Below, in pieces: positions 46,975-60,005 of a DNA stretch of 64,000 bases. Position 1 is the first letter of the stretch, and every line of letters starts with the position of its first letter. Below the pieces are notes generated by a model. The model searched no databases and was not told the DNA's origin. It was given only the letters and a program-made list of their open reading frames with translations. Origin of the DNA: Umbelopsis ramanniana AG (lineage: Eukaryota > Mucoromycota > Umbelopsidomycetes > Umbelopsidales > Umbelopsidaceae); NCBI RefSeq assembly GCF_025399195.1, contig NW_026252100.1:62001-126000 (forward strand), written 5' to 3'. The position numbers and the translations under genes are program-made.

Positions 46975-48407
46975 ATGTCCAATAGCAACGACCAGCCAGA
47001 AGAAAGTTCACCTACGCAATTCAACGGTCAAAGGGATTCTGGGCCTGTTTCCTTGGAATTCACCGATTCTGAATTATTTCGGAATGACACCGTCTTTGTG
47101 CTCAGTTCTGCTTCCGTCGTCAAGCCAGTAGGAACAGCTCCTGGAGAGATGTGTCCTGTGGCCGACATTAAAAACAATGCCTACTTTGCATTGAATGACA
47201 ATCATCCCCATTGGCGACGTATGCTATCCAATAGTTATATGCGCACCATGTTTACCAACTCTGCCAAACCTTCTCAAAAGCAAACACGTGTTCTTAGGCT
47301 GTTTGACCTTGACCATCGTGGTTGGGCGTCAGTAGAGCATTGCTTACAATATTCGAGATTGGAGCCAATAGACCCTGAATACGCTTCGCGATTTTCTATG
47401 GGAGATACCAAGAGTCATGCGCTCAGTCGTGCTGAAGCGTCTGTAGCTAAAAAAGCCGGTCTCAAAGCTATACTGAGCGATGAGCAGGTACGAGATTGGG
47501 AAGACCGACGGCCTCAATGTACACTACGATGTCAATGGGCGAAGTATTCGCAAAATGAAGATCTAGCTCAAGTTTTGTTGGCAACTGGCGATGCAAAACT
47601 CGTCACAATAGAAGGAAAATCAAGGGTTGAACGAGTGGAAAGAGAGCTTATGATTGTACGAAAGATGTTGCGTGAAGGAAGGGATGGCAGGGCTATTCTA
47701 GGATCCACTACAGAAGAAGAGGTCACATTCGACAGTATTTTACATAACATTGACGATGATGAAGAAGACCAGGTAAGTTTCACCCCACTTTTTTATCTCC
47801 GGTTCACGCAATCGTTATGAAGACCAGGCTTCTTACCATGACTTTATAAAGAGCTTTTCCGTTTCGTACATGATACCGAAATACTCCAAACCAAAAACTT
47901 CAACAAATGGCATGTCTGTCAGTCTGCCACCAACCCCAGTCTCCTCAGCGCCAGTCCCTTCATCTGGTGTCAAAAAAGACACCGAAGGTGCCGCCCAACC
48001 TGATGAATCGCGATCACAACCATTGAAGCCTATGAATGTTACAGATGCTATGGCATATATACAAAGTATTCGAGAGCATCGTGATCCTTCAGTCTACGAC
48101 GAATTCTTGAAAATCATGACGGAATTTAAAAGTCAAAGGTATGTAGATATAATATGTTGCGTTGCATGCATGTTCCGATACTGATGATGTCTTGGTTAGA
48201 ATAAATACACCGCAAGTTTTGGAGAGAGTCGCTACACTATTTAAAGGTCAACCTTCCATGATTCGTCAGTTCATGCAGTTTCTTCCACCTGGTCATGTTC
48301 TGCAAAGTGCTGACGTGGAAAAATCCGACGCCCAGCCTATCTATGTTCTGACGCCAGCAGGATCAAGGATTGTAATAGATCCATCTACAGGAAGAATACA
48401 AACGTGA
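46975..48407 (+). CDS. NADAR-like domain protein with a C-terminal Sin3-type PAH domain
   Basis: Three exons (46975-47772, 47852-48138, 48200-48407) join in frame to 430 residues. Residues ~60-215 resemble the NADAR/YbiA (DUF1768) fold: WASVEHCLQYSRL (conserved E-H-x2-Q), then SRAEASVAKKAG, DWEDRRPQCTLRCQWAKYSQ and the signature LLATGDAKLV. Residues ~330-400 are a paired amphipathic helix domain, NVTDAMAYIQSIREH then [31 protein letters not shown], closely like PAH1/PAH2 of Sin3. NADAR enzymes cut N-glycosidic bonds in riboflavin intermediates or remove ADP-ribose from guanine; PAH domains bind repressor peptides. The intron between the two parts has normal GT-AG sites and keeps the frame. 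The role is unknown. Confidence 0.75.
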
Positions 48408-48891
48408 AGCAAGATTCTTGAAGAATGCTAACTTTTTTTATTCTTTTCTTCATTCAACCATGATATCCTACCGCATTAATACGTTTGCTTTCATACTGGA
48501 AAGTTTCTTTTGGCATATTCCCTTCTTGATTTGCTTATCTTGACTATAAGCGCTCACTCTACCCTTCATTTTCTTCTACACCTCTTTCTTATATGTTTTC
48601 CTTCAAACTTTGAATCGCTGATTCACCATCCATCCTCCGTTTTTCCTTACTTTCATCCAGAGTACAGTGCCTGCCCATAGCTGTTTCTGAATAACGTCAC
48701 ATTTGACATCCCAACCTTTTTGAGATCAATATGCTAGCGTTCAGTTGTAAATATACTACACTCAATGTCAACGATGACGAATCTTTTCTTTTAAAAAAAT
48801 TTCACATACTGTTTATTGAGTTTAGGACTGGGGGAAGAAATAACTGCTCAGCTTCGCCGCATTCTATGCATACGCTTTCAATTGTTTTGTC
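48408..48891. other. intergenic region between converging genes
   Basis: 3' flanks of the NADAR-PAH gene (plus) and ALG8 (minus); T-rich and pyrimidine-rich. No further gene recognised. Confidence 0.5.
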
Positions 48892-51115
<2,224 letters not shown>

Positions 51116-51259
51116 CTTCACAATAAGCCGCGTGCCTTGACGACCTGTGGCAACTTGCACGTTTGGTGCTTAGCGGAGACCCAATCCCAATTTTTTCAGA
51201 CAATTTTTTTTTTTTTTGAGGACTTCACCTGCCATTCTTGCTATTGATCGATCGGCTCC
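51116..51259. promoter_or_regulatory. divergent promoter ALG8/RRP17
   Basis: Only 144 bp separate the two start codons on opposite strands. It contains a T12 run at ~51206-51218 (aatttttttttttttg) and a gatcgatcgg repeat before RRP17. Confidence 0.5.
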
Positions 51260-52287
51260 ATGAATAACACAAAGCTTCTTTCGGCCGGCAGTAGGATATA
51301 TGCTAAGAAGAGAAAGCAGAAGCAAGAAACGGTAGATCGAATCGACTTCGATTTCGATGCCAGACAGTGAGTGACAGCTTTGGGGGTAATGTAAACTGGG
51401 ATCGCAACCGATCAGGGTGGTAATGACTTTTTTTTTTTTTTACAGGGAATTCTTGACAGGATTTCACAAACGTAAACTAGACAGAAAGAAGAAGGCTCGA
51501 GAAATTGCCATCGAGCGAGAACGAGTGGACCGGCTTCAGGCCAGAGCAGAAGCTAGAGAAGAAAGACAGCGATTAGCAGACAACAATATGACCCAAATGG
51601 CCGCGCTGTTGAGACGTAAGTAGACGTCAATTCCGTAATTTTAGCCTTCCAAACCTGGTATTGAAGTACATTTTTCTATTGTATAGAGCAACATAAGTTG
51701 GAAGACGGAGATGGCGAGGCTGACGAAGAAGATGGTGATGATGTGAAATTTGATTCTGACGAAGAAGTGGAAGCAACTGAACCAGCAGCCAAGCTTGAGC
51801 CTGCAGTAAAGGAGTTTGCCACATCAACATCGCTCACCACTGTCACCGTCATTCAAGATCTGGAACTAGACGACTCATACCAGTCATCAACGAGTAATAA
51901 ACGAAAAGCTGAGGAAGATGTTGCAGATGAGGATGGTGAGGAGATCAAAACGATACCTTCAAAGGTGAGAATAGATAGCATGCTAGAAATCAGCCCTTGC
52001 AAAAGCTAATATCTTGAAAAACACATCAGACCAAAGAGAAGCCCACTAAAAAAGTCATGACCAAGACTCCAAAGTAAGTATGATTCCATCAAATCAACCA
52101 TCTTGTTCAATGCTGACCATGGTATGAAATTAGAAAAAAATTCAGATACGAGACTAAAGCAATACGAAACACCAATCAAAGTAAAGCGAAGAACGCAAAG
52201 TTTAAGCGAAAGGAGGACTTCAAGAAGGGAGGTGACGCTAAGAGGGGAGGCGACGCAAAGAGGGGAGGCAAAGGAAAGAGAAGGTGA
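51260..52287 (+). CDS. RRP17: ribosome biogenesis protein Rrp17/Nop25 (NOL12)
   Basis: Five exons (51260-51366, 51446-51615, 51687-51964, 52030-52073, 52134-52287) give 250 residues. The N-terminal Nop25 domain shows DFDFDARQEFLTGFHKRKL (with the intron inside), then a long Arg/Lys/Glu coiled helix (KKKAREIAIERERVDRL). The middle is acidic and disordered. The C-terminus ends in basic repeats (KRGGDAKRGG) for RNA contact or nucleolar targeting. Rrp17 is a 5'-3' exonuclease-like factor in 5.8S/25S rRNA 5'-end processing. Confidence 0.9.
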
Positions 52288-52570
52288 AAAACGTCGAGAC
52301 AGCCTGCGCAATGTCATGTCGTGTAAATTACGCTGCTTTAAAGCAGCCCTTGTGTTGATAAACAGCTCTTCGAACTGAGCAATGACATTGTCCTTCATTT
52401 CAAATTGTTAAACAGCATAATAAAAAGTGACGTTTGGCATCAAAGTAGCACACCAAACTTTAGACATATTTTCATGCCTTTTTTTTTTTGCCTTTGAGGT
52501 TGCCAAATTTGTTTGTGCTTAAATTAAAGAGCAGCGCACTTCAGTAACAGTGTCTTCAGCAAACTTCACA
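52288..52570. other. short intergenic region RRP17-ERG28
   Basis: 283 bp between two plus-strand genes with a T10 run at ~52480-52490. Nothing else seen. Confidence 0.5.
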
Positions 52571-53126
52571 ATGGAAAACATCACAGGCCAACTTACCGAG
52601 ATTTTCTCATCCCTTCCCGAGGGTAACCTCCCCAGATGGCTTCTGTTCACATCTGCCTTGGGCATCTTCAACAGTGTTCAAAACTACTTCACTTCCAAGC
52701 TCACCAAACAAGTTTATGCTAATAAGGCAAACGAAGGTGAGCTGACAGGTGCCACGCGTTTACTTGAATGAATATTAACTCAATGCTCATCTAGTAACTC
52801 CATTGGCTGGTCGTTTGTTTGCCACATGGACTTGGTCCGTCAGTATGATCCGCATCTACGCTGCATTCCATCTTAACAACAAGATTATGTACGACCTCGG
52901 CATCTGGTCCTACACCATTGCTTTAACTCACTTTGTTAGTGAGTTGTTCATTTTTGGAGGATGCAAGATTAACGTTCCTTTCATGTCACCTATGATTGTT
53001 GCTGGTAAGTGCTTTACTGTCAAGAATAATCAATTGATCGCTCGTACAATACTGACATTTCCCTGCATGACAGTTACATCTCTTACTTGGATGATATCCC
53101 ATTACGACAAGTATGTTACCAACTAG
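52571..53126 (+). CDS. ERG28: ergosterol biosynthesis scaffold Erg28
   Basis: Three exons (52571-52736, 52795-53004, 53074-53126) give 142 residues with four membrane helices. Landmarks are LPRWLLFTSALGIFNSVQNYF, PLAGRLFATWTWSVSMIRIYAAFH, YDLGIWSYTIALTHFVSELFIF and a final VTSLTWMISHYDKYV. Erg28 is an ER membrane scaffold that holds the C-4 demethylation enzymes (Erg25-Erg26-Erg27) together. Length and order are normal. Confidence 0.95.
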
Positions 53127-53491
53127 TTAATTAATAAAGTATACAGTATGAAGTCGGAAAAAGGTTTCGTAGCTCTTGATTCGATGTACAATAAAAGGTA
53201 GTTGTAATTTGGTATCAAGGCAGGCGGTCTTTAACGCAGCCAATGTAAAATAATGGTATGTATCCGCCTATGTAAGATAGGATGTGCATGAGAGGGTTTA
53301 TATGTTAGATAAATATTACGATATAGCTTGCGGGCCAAGAGTGCCTGACTTCAGTTCGGATGGTGGGGTCTCGAAATTTTGTAAAGGGACAGAAAATTGG
53401 TTGGGCAGTGGAGCGGAGTTTGCAGCCAGGATTCGATTATAGCCACTGTGCTTCTGCGACATCTTTGAAGCCTTCTCTGACATTATTCCAA
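53127..53491. other. intergenic region upstream of RPL35
   Basis: 365 bp of promoter and leader of RPL35. No RNA gene recognised. Confidence 0.5.
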
Positions 53492-54237
53492 ATGGTGCGT
53501 ATCAACCCATGGCTAAAAGTAACGATGAACGATGCAAAGCGAATGATGCGTACGATAATCGATGGATGGATTGATAGACACAATGACTTTTCACAATACC
53601 CCAATCCGATTGACTTCAGCATTCGACATTCTATTATGAACGTAAACATTTTTCAAAACTGAACATTCCAGCCAGCCACATGAATGTCCTCCCAAGGAAG
53701 CGACAGCCGACTTTGCATCGTTCATCACGAATGCAAACTCGTCTTCATTACGAATACCTTGACTAATCTTCTTCCATTCCCGAATGCAGGTCGCCGTTAA
53801 AGCCCACGAACTTCGCAACAAGAACAAGGCTGAGCTCACCAAGCAGCTCGATGACCTCAAGCAGGAGCTTGCCTCCCTCCGTGTCCAAAAGATCACTGGA
53901 GGAGCTAGACTCCAAAAGATGTAAGACTTTTTTTTTCAATTGAGTGATTTTTGAAGTGTAGATCTAACCAATCGGCTCATTGTATATTAATCTATTCCTT
54001 AACAGTGGTGCTACCCGCAAGGCCGTCGCTCGCGTCTTGACCGTCATCAACCAGACCCAGCGTGAACAGCTTCGTTTGTTCTACAAGTCCAAGAAGTACA
54101 CCCCCTTGGATCTCCGTACCAAGAAGACCCGCGCCATCCGTCGTCGTTTGACCAAGGTTGAGGCCAACAAGAAGACCGTCAAGCAACAAAAGAAGCTTGC
54201 TCACTTCCCTCAGCGCAAGTTTGCTGTCAAGGCTTAA
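53492..54237 (+). CDS. RPL35: 60S ribosomal protein L35 (uL29)
   Basis: Three exons (53492-53494, the ATG alone; 53790-53920; 54006-54237) give 121 residues. Landmarks are [51 protein letters not shown] and [20 protein letters not shown]. The 295-nt first intron (GTGCGT...TGCAG) is the longest in the window; its removal supplies the start codon directly before GTC. uL29 lies at the polypeptide exit tunnel. Poly(A) signal AATAAA at ~54260. Confidence 0.95.
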
Positions 54238-54359
54238 ACGATCCGACTTTTGTATGAACAATAAAAAAATTCATTCTTTCTTAAATATTAAAAAAGGATT
54301 ATTCTAATGACAAATACAAGTTTGGCCTATGATGAAAGTAGGCGAATGACAAAGGGGTA

Positions 54360-56821
54360 CTAGTACATGCTGTATGATGAGGAGCAATAAGATAGGAGTA
54401 CATGGTATATACATATGGCATGACAGAATGTGCCAAATGGAGTTGTGAAATGCTGGTTCAAAACACCCTTTGAGAAGAGTATGCGCTGGATGAGGTAGGA
54501 GGACATGGTGCCGACGATGATCGCACTTGCATGTTTTCGAAAAGACCAGTCTTGGCCGTTTTCTTTGGCTTTTGACGATGAGGACGCCATGGCTTAATAT
54601 ACAAAATTCATTGAAGAAGGTCAGAAAGTGCTTCTTATATACCGGCCACTATAACATATAAGAATACGTACCACACCACTGCGATCAGCATCTTCATCAG
54701 AATCGCTGGCATCCTTTTCATATTCATCGCCACTATCCAAATAATCCAGCGGTAATCGTCGTCTGGACATTCGCTGTCTGGTTACCGAAGGAGCCGGCAC
54801 ATGGCCGTCGAGTCGCTTAGTAGCAGTGACTTCGCGCTTGGTAGCCAAAGGTCTTGGGCGAATGAAATTTCTTTTTTGCCTTGGCTTTGAAGATGTTCGT
54901 GGACGCCAGCTCTGTCAAAATCAAAATAACAACAATAATGGATGAGCTATCATCATCACTTTACCCCGACGAAACTGATAGCTGCACGCTCACCAATCCA
55001 GAAGTGAAATCATCCGATCCGCTGTCATTGTCTTCAGAATCCGTTCCGTATTCAACGTCTTTCATCTCTTCCATTAAAACAATGGCATTTCTTTTGACAA
55101 AATCGTCGTTTGGCGGGGGGTTTGGTTCAAATATATCGTCCTTCCACCCAAATCCGTTCAGTCCGTAAGATTCAATGGCCGGAACATAGCGTACTACTGC
55201 TTCTCGCAATTGTCGAGCAAGTTTCATCGGCTGCCATGCAGGCTTTGTTCTTCGCAGATCCGACCTCTCTCGCACCAACGGCTTGGTTTTGGGCATAGAT
55301 CGACCAGTGATTGCTCTAGCTGGCCGCTCCACAAATGAGATAGTCAACTTGATCATGCCAAATGTCAAAAGCTACATAGAGTCTGCAATTAGTACATGTC
55401 GGTCTTTATCTAGAATTGTCGTCTAATGAACTTACCGATATCGAAAAAGTGACCCATACACCACCCAGAATTTTAATTTGAATATCATTTGCTGCGGAGA
55501 CTAACAGCAAGGGAAACGATACCCGAAGTGCAAACAAGGCGCGTTGTGCGATCTACTCAACAGATTCATGAGATTTGTATCCCAGAGTTATGACCCTATG
55601 ATGTAGATCTACTCACCTTGTACTGCTTAAAGTTGTGAAGTTGCACTCGGTCATGACCATACCATCTCAGAGTGAGAGGCTCCCAATCCATCCAATATAG
55701 AGATGCCAAGGACATCACCATCCAGTACTGCCAATACTCCCATTCCTTGTCCTTAAGAGACTGAAATGGAATAGAGAAGGGTGATTTGCCCTCTGCGACC
55801 AAAAAGTTTCTGACGGCAGATGGATTCCATAGCGCTGAAGGATCCCAGGCATATTAGTCAATGGACACCATCTTTCACGTCCCATCATCAACCCAAACTT
55901 ACCTAAAGAATATATAATCAGAGAGCTCAGGTGCGTTAAATGCCATAAAAGTCCTTTGACTCTTGATAGTACGGTGAACGCAAACGAGGGCTTTTGGGCC
56001 AATTTTATAGGTTCTGGATCAGGCATTAAATCCAGCCAGCTGTCGTCCTCTTCATCGTCAGCCTCGCGTTTCATGGCCGGTATATTCTTCTCCTTCAACA
56101 CTTGTTCTACTTTTGTCGAGCAGTCTTCACATAAAGGATACTGCTCTTCCAGATCCTCCCTTTGCCAATTTGCAACCTGTAAAGAAAGCTTGTAATCGGG
56201 ATCCTACCATGCGATATATGCGGTCAGTCATCCAAGTTAAAAATAAGGTGCTGATAGATCATGTATTCAACATACTGTTTCGTCCTTCACATAGTGTCTG
56301 GATTCATTGTAAATAATTTGCTGCTTTCTGACACAGTCTTCACATAGAATGTTGGACTGAAACCGCTGCGAAAGATCGCGTCTTGGGAGAACTACAAAGG
56401 GAATTGCATCAATGCCAAATGTTTAAACGCCTTCCTAATCCTCCGATATGTTACCTGGGCGATTAGACTTGGCGCTGTACATTTCAGGGAATTCATCCAC
56501 TATGTCGCCATTCTATGTTCAACGAAGCGCAGGTGTTAGCTTTCCAGCGCAGAAGTACTTAAAAACATAGCTAGAAAAGCAACATACCTCGTCTCGAACA
56601 TTATGGTTCTCACATTTCCTACAATACCAGCGATTGGAAGTCTCTTCTCCTCTTGCCTTCAGGGCGGACTGCTCGTTACAGTACCAACATGTGACTTGGA
56701 TTGGCGGGTACACAATGTCATAGATCAAGAGGACGACAACGGCACAGAGCGCACCGAGTGAGAATATAATTATAGCCGAAGCAACTTTAGATAAGAGGGC
56801 AAAAAAGGCACCTATTCCCAT
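54360..56821 (-). CDS. IMA1: inner nuclear membrane protein Ima1 (Samp1/TMEM201 family)
   Basis: Exons 56821-56588, 56512-56455, 56391-56276, 56203-55903, 55834-55617, 55552-55436, 55371-54994 and 54911-54672 join in frame. A first hydrophobic segment is followed by the Ima1_N zinc-type fold: VTCWYCNEQSALK, WYCRKCENHNVRDENGDIVDEFPEM, then NILCEDCVRKQQIIY and YPLCEDCSTKVEQVLK. Further helices follow, and the later part is acidic and disordered. The C-terminal exon is uncertain. A 76-codon frame at 54590-54360 starts MASSSSKAKENG and has hydrophobic segments. It fits if the exon-8 donor is the weak GTGTGG, while the stronger GTACGT donor leads to a different, shorter end. Ima1/Samp1 links nuclear membrane, LINC complex and centromeric chromatin. 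Confidence 0.8.
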
Positions 56822-57015
56822 GGTCTTGAGTGAGAAGGGAAATTGGGCCGGTTGGGGGATCGATGAGGAGGGTTCAAGCAAAGTAGCAGAAATTTTTCAG
56901 TGACCGAAATGCTTCCCAATGCCGAATATGGATCAAGTAGGGTTTGGGTTGATAGGAAAAAAGTTCGCTAGGCTAGCTCACGGAATACCGGACCTAGTGC
57001 TCTTTACAATTCTAC
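56822..57015. promoter_or_regulatory. divergent promoter IMA1/UCH
   Basis: 194 bp between opposite start codons. No TATA box seen. Confidence 0.5.
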
Positions 57016-58260
57016 ATGGACACTGAAGACAACGTTAACGTTTCAAAGCCGGAACAGCGATGGTTACCGCTGGAGTCTAATCCTGAGGTAAGGTGTCATT
57101 TCCCTCATTAGAAAAGGTGACCGTGAACCAGCCGCGGAGAATCACCACCGTATGCTCACTTCTTGCTGTTATCACTGCTGTCTAGGTGTGGAATAAGGTA
57201 ACTCATTTTTGATTTAATATCAAGCGAAAACAACCTCAGATAACTGTATGAATATATTGACAATGGATTGTTAGCTTGTTCACAAACTAGGAGTAGCTGA
57301 GGAATGGTCATACACTGATGTCTACGGTAAGGACAGATACTCTATTTCTCGTGGGATCTGTCAGCTAACATAGCGTCACTTCTAGGCCTTGAACCTGATC
57401 TTTTGGCCATGGTCCCGCAGCCTGTGCTCGCGGTGTTGCTCCTATTTCCATGCTCCAAAAATTACGAACAGTTCAAAATCGAGGAAGAAGCTCGCCTAAC
57501 CAAACTTGAGCAGAACATCAGCCCCAAAGTGTACTTTATTAAGCAAACTATTCAAAACGCATGTGGCATGATGGCCTTGCTTCACTCCATCGCTAATAAT
57601 GAAAAGATAGTGGGTAAGTTGTAACATGACGTACATGGTTCATTGTGACAGGCAAAACGTCCTAACCCATTTTTTCCACCTGGTGCAGGACCTGGCATCC
57701 TTCAAAAATTTATTCACAAAACAAAGCACTTATCCCCAGATGAACGCGCAGAGTTTTTAGAAAGCTATACTGAACTCGCTGATGCTCACTCTGAAGGGGC
57801 TCAACAGGGACAGACCGAGGTAAAAAAAAGACATTCTAACTTGAAGTAAACACCATGGCATGAAATTGACAAGTTATAATGGGACAGGCTCCAAATCTGG
57901 AGGATGACGTTGATCTTCACTTTGTATGCTTTGTTGAATCGGATCATCATATCTACGAATTGGATGGCAGAAAGTCATTTCCTATCAACCATGGCAAATG
58001 TGCCAACTTGCTCGAGGTGAGTTGAGTATTTTTTCGCCCGGAGTTGGTGTATACATGGTCTCATACGCGAGGGACCAATCAGATTGCTGGGATAGATGCG
58101 TGTATCATACTTGTATTTGATTCCGTTCGTAAACTGACCAGAATATTTTCATTTCTATTCATTCAATTAGGGATCTGCAAAGGTCATTAAGCATTTCATG
58201 GAACGAGATCCTGATAATTTGAATTTTACTGTAGTTGCTTTGGCTCCCACCTTGAAATAA
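57016..58260 (+). CDS. YUH1: ubiquitin C-terminal hydrolase, UCH-L3/Yuh1 type
   Basis: Seven exons (57016-57087, 57186-57197, 57275-57326, 57386-57613, 57689-57819, 57888-58016, 58171-58260) give 237 residues. LESNPEVWNKLVHKLGV at the start is a peptidase C12 signature and includes VWNK from a 12-nt microexon. QTIQNACGMMALLHS has the catalytic Cys. DLHFVCFV has the catalytic His, and YELDGRKSFPINHG the Asp. The enzyme removes small groups from the C-terminus of ubiquitin or Nedd8 in the cytosol. Length is typical. Confidence 0.94.
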
Positions 58261-58414
58261 AGTAAAAGAAATCTTTGCAACCCAATTTTTTTTTTCTCTT
58301 CTCCAAACTCGGACAGTAAACCGAGATTGAGCAAAATTTTATTCTCTTATGGTTTGAGATCAATTGCGCGATTTTTTCATTCATTCCTTTTCCTTCTCTT
58401 CCTTATCTTTTTAC

Positions 58415-59794
58415 ATGCCTGGAGCCATTCATTGCCATGAGTCGCTACTCCCTAGTCCGTTGGCCACGTCTTGTCACTGCAACACAATAGCCGTTCCTAG
58501 CAAATTACTGCAGATCATCCTTGCGCTGGCAAATACTATGCAGGAAACATATGAAGAAGAGATCGACATCCATTGTGTAATACAACACCATGCATCTCTA
58601 TTGTTCAAAATAGTCATGAACCAGAAACTTCTCGAGTGCTGGAAACTGGACTTGACCCACTTATCCTACAAGGACTTGGAACTTAACGCTATTCAAGCAC
58701 GAATCCACGTCTACCGTTCTAAACTACCCAACAGACCATTGTCAGTTAAATCAATACGTATCCATCAAGAAATATGTGAAAGCTATTTAGAATTCGGCCA
58801 TGATGCCCTCACTGTCAAAACGCTCGCTACAGCAAATCCCTCAGACCATGGGAGTTTTAGTCTGACTGTGGAGAGCCTAGACAACGTTACACGGCCCGTG
58901 CGACTCATCAGTGAATTCCCAATCAAGACCAACCATTTTCAAGAACGGGCCACCAAACCACAGAACGTGCCACGAGTAGTTGCCAGGCGGCGCCTTTCTT
59001 GCTTGTCGCTTTCGGCTATTCACGATGAAGATTCTCCCAACAATCACGAAGACCATTTTCGCACCACCGTGACAGGAAATAAGCAGTTGCAATATACCAT
59101 CGCCAACCCCGCCGCTGCCTTATCTTCATCACCTCCCTCTGACATAGGGGCCATTGATATTCCCTCGACCAGAATGGTACGACGCAAAAGTACCGTGGAA
59201 CATTTCGTCGGCAGTTTTGAAGAAAATTTACTGAACAATCGGATGTCCACCACGCCGGCGGCTACCATCCAATTTCACGCCACGATTTGTGCAGTGGCAA
59301 GAGGATCGGTCAAGAAAAGAGAAAATTTTCGACCGTCAGGACCTCAGTCGGTTGATTTCGAGGCTCACATGTACGAGTGGGACGGTAAACCGTTGCCGTA
59401 CGCTGGAACCATCGACCTTGGGTTTATGCATTCTCAATATCGCATTCCTCCAAAAGGTCAGCTTCAAGTGATGATTACGCAAGGTGATCGTGGCATGGTC
59501 AAGGCATTTATTGTTTCGTACGATTTACGAGATATGCCAGCCAACCACTCAACGTTTGTCAGACGACAGGAGTATGTAACAACACGGGAGAGTGGAACGA
59601 AAACTCTCAAATACGCCATCCATATACCAATTAAAACCTCCAAGCACAGACAGCTTTATCTCCAGGGACCCATTCGCGTCGTGTTCTGCAACTACGCGAA
59701 CAATGCGGACGACCATGTGGAAGTCAAAATGGAATATCCTAGTGTATCTTGTAAATATTTACCCATAGAAAATGTGACGTCTTCTTCTATCTGA
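58415..59794 (+). CDS. Atos/FAM214-like protein
   Basis: An intronless frame of 459 residues from the first ATG; codons further upstream in this frame lack an ATG. Near the C-terminus (residues ~350-450) comes GTIDLGFMHSQYRIPPKGQLQVMI, then VKAFIVSYDLRDMPANHSTFVRR and YLQGPIRVVFCN. This matches the conserved Atos/FAM214 block (YRIPxKGxIQ, YDLRDMP, GxIRVxF). The N-terminal half (residues ~40-170) is helical and may hold the other conserved element; the middle is basic and disordered. Relatives are transcription-related regulators in animals and meiotic chromosome segregation factors in yeasts. Confidence 0.82.
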   Translation: MPGAIHCHESLLPSPLATSCHCNTIAVPSKLLQIILALANTMQETYEEEIDIHCVIQHHASLLFKIVMNQKLLECWKLDLTHLSYKDLELNAIQARIHVYRSKLPNRPLSVKSIRIHQEICESYLEFGHDALTVKTLATANPSDHGSFSLTVESLDNVTRPVRLISEFPIKTNHFQERATKPQNVPRVVARRRLSCLSLSAIHDEDSPNNHEDHFRTTVTGNKQLQYTIANPAAALSSSPPSDIGAIDIPSTRMVRRKSTVEHFVGSFEENLLNNRMSTTPAATIQFHATICAVARGSVKKRENFRPSGPQSVDFEAHMYEWDGKPLPYAGTIDLGFMHSQYRIPPKGQLQVMITQGDRGMVKAFIVSYDLRDMPANHSTFVRRQEYVTTRESGTKTLKYAIHIPIKTSKHRQLYLQGPIRVVFCNYANNADDHVEVKMEYPSVSCKYLPIENVTSSSI

Positions 59795-60005
59795 TTCAAT
59801 GGATGGAAGCACGTCGATAGATAATAAATGGAAGTGTACAGTCGGTATCGACCGCCGTAAATCTAAACTATGGGGGACAATTTTTGATGGGTCCATACAC
59901 GTGAATTAAAGCCAACCCAACGGAGTGAGGATTTGCCCAAAAAATTGGGAAAAAAAAGCCCAAGGCTATTTTTCTCACTTTCTACATCTCGGGAACCTTT
60001 CGATA

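Noticed and set aside
53495..53789. C/D-box snoRNA in the RPL35 intron (an AATGATGC-like box and a later CTGA)
   Set aside because: Boxes are imperfect, no terminal stem or rRNA guide match can be shown by eye.
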